A stretch of 9,638 nt of DNA from Candidatus Aminicenantota bacterium (GTDB taxonomy: Bacteria > Acidobacteriota > Aminicenantia > UBA2199): the NCBI GenBank assembly GCA_020355945.1, contig CP070627.1, positions 8,318,407-8,328,044 on the forward strand. Reading direction: 5' to 3'. The notes under the pieces were generated by a model. The model saw only the letters and a program-made list of their open reading frames with translations, did no database searches and was not told where the DNA came from. Numbering within the stretch: the first letter of the stretch is position 1; every line of letters begins with the position of its first letter. Below are positions 6,701 to 9,638 of this stretch, piece after piece. The translations under genes were made by a program, and so were the position numbers.

Positions 6701-9638
6701 TAATGACCAGGTAGAAGAAATTATCGCAAATTTTGTAAAACCCTTTAACCTGTCCAAGGCACCACTGATGCGAGTGGGATTGATAGAACTTCAACACACC
6801 CCGGCCGCTCATCGCGGCCGCCCCTCTAAAGAGGGGAAAGAGCAAAAGTATATCTTAATGGTAGACATCCATCACATTATCACGGATGGCACCTCCATGG
6901 ATTTATTGGTGAAGGAGTTTACTGCTTACTATGTGGGAGAAGAGTTGTCTCCCATACGGCTCCACTATAAAGATTATGCAGGATGGCAGAATAGTAAAGA
7001 ACAAAAAGAGGCAATCAAGCAGCAGGAGACTTATTGGCAAAAGCAGTTTGCAGGAGAAATACCGGTCTTGAAATTACCGGTTGATTACCCGAGACCGGCG
7101 ATCCAGAGTTTTGCAGGAAATGTGGTAAGCTTCCAACTGGACCCCCGCCAAACCCGGGCCTTAAATACGCTGGCGTTGGAAAAAGGTATAAGCTTATATA
7201 TACTTTTGCTGACTATCACCAATGTTTTTCTTTCTAAATTAAGTAACCAGGAAGATATTGTTATAGGGACACCAATCGCGGCCCGTCGTCATACGGACCT
7301 GGAACGAATCATTGGTATGTTTGTCAACACCCTGGCAATGCGAAATTACCCCATTGGACACAAAACATTTAAACATTTTTTGCAAGAAGTTAAAGAACGA
7401 ACACTGGAAGCTTTTGAAAACCAGGAGTATCAATTTGAAGACCTGGTGGAAAAAGTGACGGTAAAACGGGATGCCAGTCGTAATCCACTATTTGATGTTG
7501 CATTGGCCTTACCCAATATGGAAGCGCAAGCAGGATATATACCCCGGGTAAATATACCCCAATTGAAAATAAGACCATATGAAATTGAAACCAGGATATC
7601 GAAATTCGATATGACATTAACCTGTATAGAGGGAAGAGAGACCCTACAATGGGGAGTTGAATACTGCACAAGGTTGTTTAAAGAAGAAACCATCCGGCGA
7701 TTCATCCTCTATTTCAATCACCTCATCGATGACATCCTGGAAAATAAAAATAAACCTCTCAAAGACATGACAATAATCCCTCCAGGAGAAAGGAAAGCCC
7801 TCCTGGAGGTCTTCAATGACACCGGGCCATTATACCCCAGGGAAAAAACCCTTCCACGATTATTTGCAGAACAGGCAGCCAGGACACCCGGGAATATTGC
7901 CCTGTTTCTCCCGGACCCCGGGGCAGGGAGTCCGGACCAGGCCCCGGGTGCCATCCCGGGAGTTCATCCTGCCAGGGAAGGAAAACACTTAACATACCGG
8001 GAATTGGAAGAAAAATCCAACCAAATGACTGGTTATATAAGACGACGGGGAGCCAGGGAAAGAGATTTTGTAGCACTAATGGTGAATCCTTCATTTGAAA
8101 TGATCATTGCTGTATTGGGGATATTAAAGGCCGGGTGCGCTTATATACCACTGGACCCCAAAGCTCCACAAGCCAGGAGAAAATATATCCTGGAAGAGTG
8201 TCAGGTAAAATTGCTGCTAACCGGAGCAGAACTGGCAGAAGAGAATTACGCAGGCATACCCGGGCAAAAACCTGGCACAGAAGTGGAAATTATCCCGGGA
8301 AATTTCGCATACGTGATATTTACTTCCGGGTCTACCGGTATCCCCAAAGGTGTCGCCATCAGACATGACAACCTCTCACCCCTGCTGCATTGGGGTTACA
8401 GGCATCTGGGAATCGGTCCCACCCACCGCACCCATCAGAATCTTTCTTATTATTTTGATTGGTCTGTATGGGAAATATTTATCACCCTAACCACAGGGGC
8501 CGGATTGTATACTGCGCCGGGAGAAACCCTGCTGAGCCCCGAGGAAACCATTGCCTTTATACGGCTGCATGAGATAACCGTGCTGCATGCCACACCCACC
8601 CAGTACAGCTTTATTGCCAATGTGGGAGAACCGTTGGAGACTTTAAAATACCTGTTTATTGGCGCGGAAAAGTTGAGCTGTAACCTGTTGGAACGAAGTA
8701 TTCGCAGTGTGAGCGCTGATTGCCGGGTATTCAACATGTATGGCCCCACCGAGGCCACGATTATTGCTGCTGTCCTTGAAATTGACCGCTCAGATGATAT
8801 TCATCAGCGATATGGAAGCCTTTCCGGTATACCCATTGGGGAACCTGTAGGGAACACCTCCCTGTTGGTCCTGGACAAATATTCCCGGCTGTGCCCGGTG
8901 AATGTGCCGGGTGAGTTGTACATCGCAGGTGACGGAATTGCACCCGGTTATCTCAACGATCCGGGAAAAACCGGTAAATCCTTCCCAAAAAACTTCTACA
9001 AAACAGGAAACATCAAAGGACCTCGTTTATACAAAACCGGTGACCTCTCCCGCTGGCTGCCCGATGGAACCATTGAATTCCTGGGCAGGATCGATTATCA
9101 AATAAAAATAAGAGGTTTTCGTATTGAACTGGGAGAGATAGAAACTCAATTGTTGAAACATCCGGATATAAAAGAAGCAGTTGTAACAGCAATAGAAGAG
9201 ATAACCGCTGATCAATATTTATGCGCATATATTGTCACCAAAAGAAAGTTTGAATCAACGGAACTGCGAGGATATTTGTCCCGGTTTTTACCTGGTTACA
9301 TGATCCCCGAATATTTTGTATCACTTGAGAAGCTTCCTTTAACACCCAACGGCAAAATAGATCGCAGCGCATTACCCTGTCCGGAACTAACTATTTCCGG
9401 GGGATATATACCGCCCTCCAATGAAACAGAAAAAAAACTGGTAGATATATGGTCAGAAGTACTGGAAATAGAAAAAGATAAAATCAGCATCCAGGCCAGC
9501 TTTTTCCAGATGGGAGGACATTCTCTAAAAGCCTCCACCGCCATTGCAAAGATACGCAAAGAATTTAATATAGAGATGCCCCTCATCGAAATATTTAAAA
9601 CACCCACCATCCAATCACTGGCAAAATATATTATTCCA
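3756..9638 (+). CDS. NRPS subunit, 3'-partial: half-C-A(Val?)-T-C-A-T
   Basis: Second NRPS subunit. I translated it codon by codon from ATG 3756 to the window end: 1961 codons with no stop. The start is fixed by AGGAGG at 3741-3746, nine bases before the ATG. Order by residue: half condensation domain (about 10-250), A (about 275-796), T (about 806-885, Ser 843), full C (about 897-1345, HHIITDG at 1039), A (about 1364-1874), T (about 1886-1961, Ser 1923), cut by the window edge. A-domain motifs include YTSGSTGSPKG, YKTGDLARW and NGKVDR in the first and FTSGSTGIPKG, YKTGDLSRW and NGKIDR in the second. It probably follows gene 1 in the assembly line and in the same transcript, adding two residues. 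Odd points are the missing HHxxxDG half at the N-terminus, loop insertions at 5652, 6802 and 7908, and a G8 run at 5997. Confidence 0.96.
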   Translation, partial: MKNRNFSSKAAFAANEYGKEREYWTKKFSGEIKKSNFPYDNNYLPTTTNKSKTGSINFRFTHQSFLKIMELSKGLDHRLYIILAAGLVVLLYKYTGNNDIIIGAPIFKQETGENFINTVLALRNRIDDRTTFKELLLNRVRPTIIEANENQNYPIETLIYQLNIPFSEGEFPLFETAILLQNIHDKAYISHTQPNMIFSFLRTGEGIEGTVEYNAVLYRRSTQERIVNHFERLMEQLIFNVNKPVPGIEMLTEEEKRQLLEDFNNTKTNYPANKTIDGIFEEQVSRAAEAAALTYESHYLTYGMLNDKADCLASYLRQQGLKPEEPVALMVDNSHKVIVAVLAILKAGGTYLPLNFEYPEKRKKYILTDSRANLLLTNYKQLCPYVPTVIDLEDRAIHQPGTRIRPKHGSDHLAYIMYTSGSTGSPKGVMAVHKNVIRLVKNTNYIKFKQGDSILLTGALEFDASTFEIWGALLNGLPLHLVSKETLLDHHKLKQALRRNRVTTIWMTSPLFNQVLDLEIEVFAGLENLLVGGDVLSPAHINRVRHRYPALNVINGYGPTENTTFSTTYLLERDYNKNIPIGKPIANSSAYIVDRNNHLVPIGVEGELVVGGDGVARGYLNNPELTAEKFGHDLWDLQDYHDEKNKNKGPHKKNYMSHRSHMSYISHKSYIIYKTGDLARWHPDGKIEFLGRIDHQVKIRGYRIEPGEIENHLLGIEIIKEAVVIDSKDREGEKCLCAYVVPGKEKSGGGLDVVELKRELAVSLPDYMVPAYFVSLEAIPLTSNGKVDRRALPEPGVSDIGTAYAAPRNPYEKTIVQIWAEVLKIEKEKIGIDADFFELGGHSLRATILISKIHKTFNVKIPLAELFKTPTIRELSGYIKKLTTDRYSSIPGAEKKEYYELSSAQKRLYILQEIELTGTSYNIPMMLKVEGELNPELLENTFRKLIDRHASFRTSFEMINEKPVQKIHQQVDFKINYSRPTNNDQVEEIIANFVKPFNLSKAPLMRVGLIELQHTPAAHRGRPSKEGKEQKYILMVDIHHIITDGTSMDLLVKEFTAYYVGEELSPIRLHYKDYAGWQNSKEQKEAIKQQETYWQKQFAGEIPVLKLPVDYPRPAIQSFAGNVVSFQLDPRQTRALNTLALEKGISLYILLLTITNVFLSKLSNQEDIVIGTPIAARRHTDLERIIGMFVNTLAMRNYPIGHKTFKHFLQEVKERTLEAFENQEYQFEDLVEKVTVKRDASRNPLFDVALALPNMEAQAGYIPRVNIPQLKIRPYEIETRISKFDMTLTCIEGRETLQWGVEYCTRLFKEETIRRFILYFNHLIDDILENKNKPLKDMTIIPPGERKALLEVFNDTGPLYPREKTLPRLFAEQAARTPGNIALFLPDPGAGSPDQAPGAIPGVHPAREGKHLTYRELEEKSNQMTGYIRRRGARERDFVALMVNPSFEMIIAVLGILKAGCAYIPLDPKAPQARRKYILEECQVKLLLTGAELAEENYAGIPGQKPGTEVEIIPGNFAYVIFTSGSTGIPKGVAIRHDNLSPLLHWGYRHLGIGPTHRTHQNLSYYFDWSVWEIFITLTTGAGLYTAPGETLLSPEETIAFIRLHEITVLHATPTQYSFIANVGEPLETLKYLFIGAEKLSCNLLERSIRSVSADCRVFNMYGPTEATIIAAVLEIDRSDDIHQRYGSLSGIPIGEPVGNTSLLVLDKYSRLCPVNVPGELYIAGDGIAPGYLNDPGKTGKSFPKNFYKTGNIKGPRLYKTGDLSRWLPDGTIEFLGRIDYQIKIRGFRIELGEIETQLLKHPDIKEAVVTAIEEITADQYLCAYIVTKRKFESTELRGYLSRFLPGYMIPEYFVSLEKLPLTPNGKIDRSALPCPELTISGGYIPPSNETEKKLVDIWSEVLEIEKDKISIQASFFQMGGHSLKASTAIAKIRKEFNIEMPLIEIFKTPTIQSLAKYIIP
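3789..4530 (+). other. Half condensation domain at N-terminus of gene 2
   Basis: It starts at the EREYWTKKFSG segment that normally lies in the middle of a C domain and keeps the C-terminal half: DIIIGAPIFKQ in place of the C5 region, ENQNYPIETL (C6), FPLFETAIL (C7) and VEYNAVLYRRST, then the LTEEEKRQLLEDFNNT linker to the A domain. The N-terminal lobe with HHxxxDG is absent, so it cannot condense alone. The strong RBS directly before it shows this is the native start and not a frameshift. I recall similar half-C starts on NRPS subunits of Firmicutes that follow a subunit ending in a full C domain; a docking role is inferred. Confidence 0.85.
5652..5765 (+). repeat. In-frame insertion: inverted 9-mer arrays in A domain
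   Basis: GATTTATGG, GATTTACAG, GATTACCAT (5652-5678; DLW-DLQ-DYH), then an A-rich Lys/Asn spacer, then ATGTCCCAT, AGGTCCCAT, ATGTCCTAT, ATATCCCAT, AAGTCCTAT (5721-5765; MSH-RSH-MSY-ISH-KSY). The reverse complement of the second array (units such as GACTTATGG, GATATATAG) matches the first two units of the first array at about 15 of 18 positions. It lies between A6 and A7, the same loop as the insertion at 1524. Confidence 0.9.
5997..6004 (+). repeat. G8 homopolymer in coding sequence
   Basis: Eight consecutive G bases, read as Ser-Gly-Gly-Gly-Leu, in the C-terminal subdomain of the first A domain of gene 2. The frame is intact with eight. A change of one base would shift gene 2 out of frame. 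Confidence 0.9.
6171..6410 (+). other. Peptidyl carrier (T) domain
   Basis: The core reads DADFFELGGHSLRAT, with the serine codon TCC at 6282-6284 (residue 843 of gene 2), followed by FKTPTIREL. A 19-nt stretch around the GGHS codons is identical to the carrier domain of gene 1, as expected of a conserved motif. Confidence 0.93.
6802..6836 (+). repeat. Twin GC-rich hairpins in C domain of gene 2
   Basis: CGGCCGC (6802-6808) pairs with GCGGCCG (6814-6820); directly after it CCCCTCT (6821-6827) pairs with AGAGGGG (6830-6836). It is read as TPAAHRGRPSKEGKE between RVGLIEL and YILMVDIHH, just before the catalytic motif. Gene 1 has only a few residues at this point. Confidence 0.92.
7573..7693 (+). 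repeat. 121-nt C-domain repeat, copy 2
   Basis: Second copy of the repeat at 1-121, inside the complete C domain of gene 2, with one mismatch. It encodes the closing segment around ISKFDMTLTC and EYCTRLFKEETI. The sharp right boundary falls where the C domain gives way to the linker before the A domain. Confidence 0.97.
7908..7962 (+). repeat. GC-rich imperfect palindrome in second A domain of gene 2
   Basis: Outer arms CTCCCGG (7908-7914) and CCGGGAG (7956-7962); inner arms ACCCCGGGGC (7915-7924) and GCCCCGGGT (7941-7949, one base short). It is read as a Pro/Gly/Ala-rich loop between the NIALF strand and LTYRELEEKS, the same site as the insertion at 339. Its GC content is far above that of the flanks. 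Confidence 0.8.
8967..9044 (+). repeat. Repeated KTG motif before A7 of the last A domain
   Basis: GKTGK (from 8964), FYKTGN (8994-9011) and LYKTGD (9027-9044) occur within about 80 bases; AAAACCGGT is exact at 8967 and 9033. Only the last is the true A7 motif. The two YKTG copies are 33 nt apart, which suggests a small local in-frame duplication. Confidence 0.6.
9411..9638 (+). other. Peptidyl carrier (T) domain, cut by window end
   Basis: The core reads FFQMGGHSLKA with the serine codon TCT at 9522-9524 (residue 1923), then FKTPTIQSLAKYI to the last base. The domain is essentially complete. Whatever follows it (C, E or TE) lies beyond the window. Confidence 0.92.

Larger units (their letters stand above)
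6444..7790 (+). other. Condensation domain (gene 2 internal)
   Basis: Complete condensation domain with LSSAQKRLYIL, RHASFRTSFE, canonical HHIITDG (6870-6890), YKDYAGWQ, GTPIAARRHTDLERIIGMFVN, NQEYQFEDLV and RNPLFDVAL. The motif set and the absence of an epimerase before it suggest an LCL-type domain. It joins the chain on the first T domain of gene 2 to the residue on the second. Its C-terminal part (7573-7693) is the second copy of the repeat at the window start. Confidence 0.93.
7845..9377 (+). other. Adenylation domain, substrate unresolved
   Basis: Adenylation domain with FAYVIFTSGSTGIPKG, FDWSVWEIF (8454), YGPTEATII (8739), YKTGDLSRW (9030), RGFRIELGEIE and NGKIDRSALP (9348). Pocket residues by eye are D-W-W-H-F-G-M-I-I-K, which I cannot match to a known code; Thr DFWNIGMVHK shares D, W, G, M and K. 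A6 reads GDGIAPGYL with proline where arginine is usual. The key ATP-binding motifs look intact, so it is probably active. A GC-rich insertion follows the NIALF strand at 7908. Confidence 0.88.

Noticed and set aside
6802..6836. Hairpins as a transcription terminator
   Set aside because: No T run follows, and they lie inside a continuous coding frame between two conserved C-domain motifs.

Overview
The window lies wholly inside a non-ribosomal peptide synthetase (NRPS) locus. Two co-directional plus-strand genes fill almost all of it and both run off the window. Domain order as read from motifs: gene 1 (1-3734, 5' end missing) is [C-terminal tail of a condensation domain]-A-T-C-stop; gene 2 (3756-9638, 3' end missing, 1961 codons read without a stop) is [half condensation domain]-A-T-C-A-T. 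There is no thioesterase, epimerase, methyltransferase or tailoring gene in view, so the assembly line extends in both directions and the product cannot be named. There is no gene-free stretch longer than the 21-nt gap between the genes.

Binding-pocket residues aligned by eye to the GrsA phenylalanine domain give DAQDIGVVDK for gene 1 (close to the known Gln code DAQDLGVVDK), DAFWLGGTFK for the first A domain of gene 2 (close to the Val code DAFWIGGTFK) and DWWHFGMIIK for its second (no match I recognise). The visible segment would therefore add roughly -Gln-Val-X-. No epimerase or dual C/E signature is visible, so L-configured, LCL-type condensation is the default inference.

The most unusual feature is a set of in-frame insertions at loops between conserved NRPS motifs. 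Three of them share one architecture: a tandem array of 7-mers or 9-mers, a spacer, then the same unit in inverted orientation (1524-1607, 2577-2664, 5652-5765). The others are compact hairpins (387-408, 703-728, 804-830, 6802-6836) and a GC-rich imperfect palindrome (7908-7962). All leave the reading frame open although the 7-mers are not codon multiples. They look like palindromic or short-repeat elements that entered the genes and persist as surface-loop peptide.

The first 121 bases recur at 7573-7693 with one mismatch (position 100), and the two copies diverge sharply after the C domain ends. The exact match from base 1 is 99 nt, which suggests both a real C-domain duplication or gene conversion and a contig that was broken at this repeat.

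Organism: moderate GC, a strong AGGAGG ribosome binding site and large NRPS genes point to a bacterium. The linker style (KKEYY-LSSAQ, FKTPTI) and the loop insertions resemble NRPS proteins I associate with Candidatus Aminicenantes metagenomes; this is recall and not tested. A Firmicute is the main alternative.
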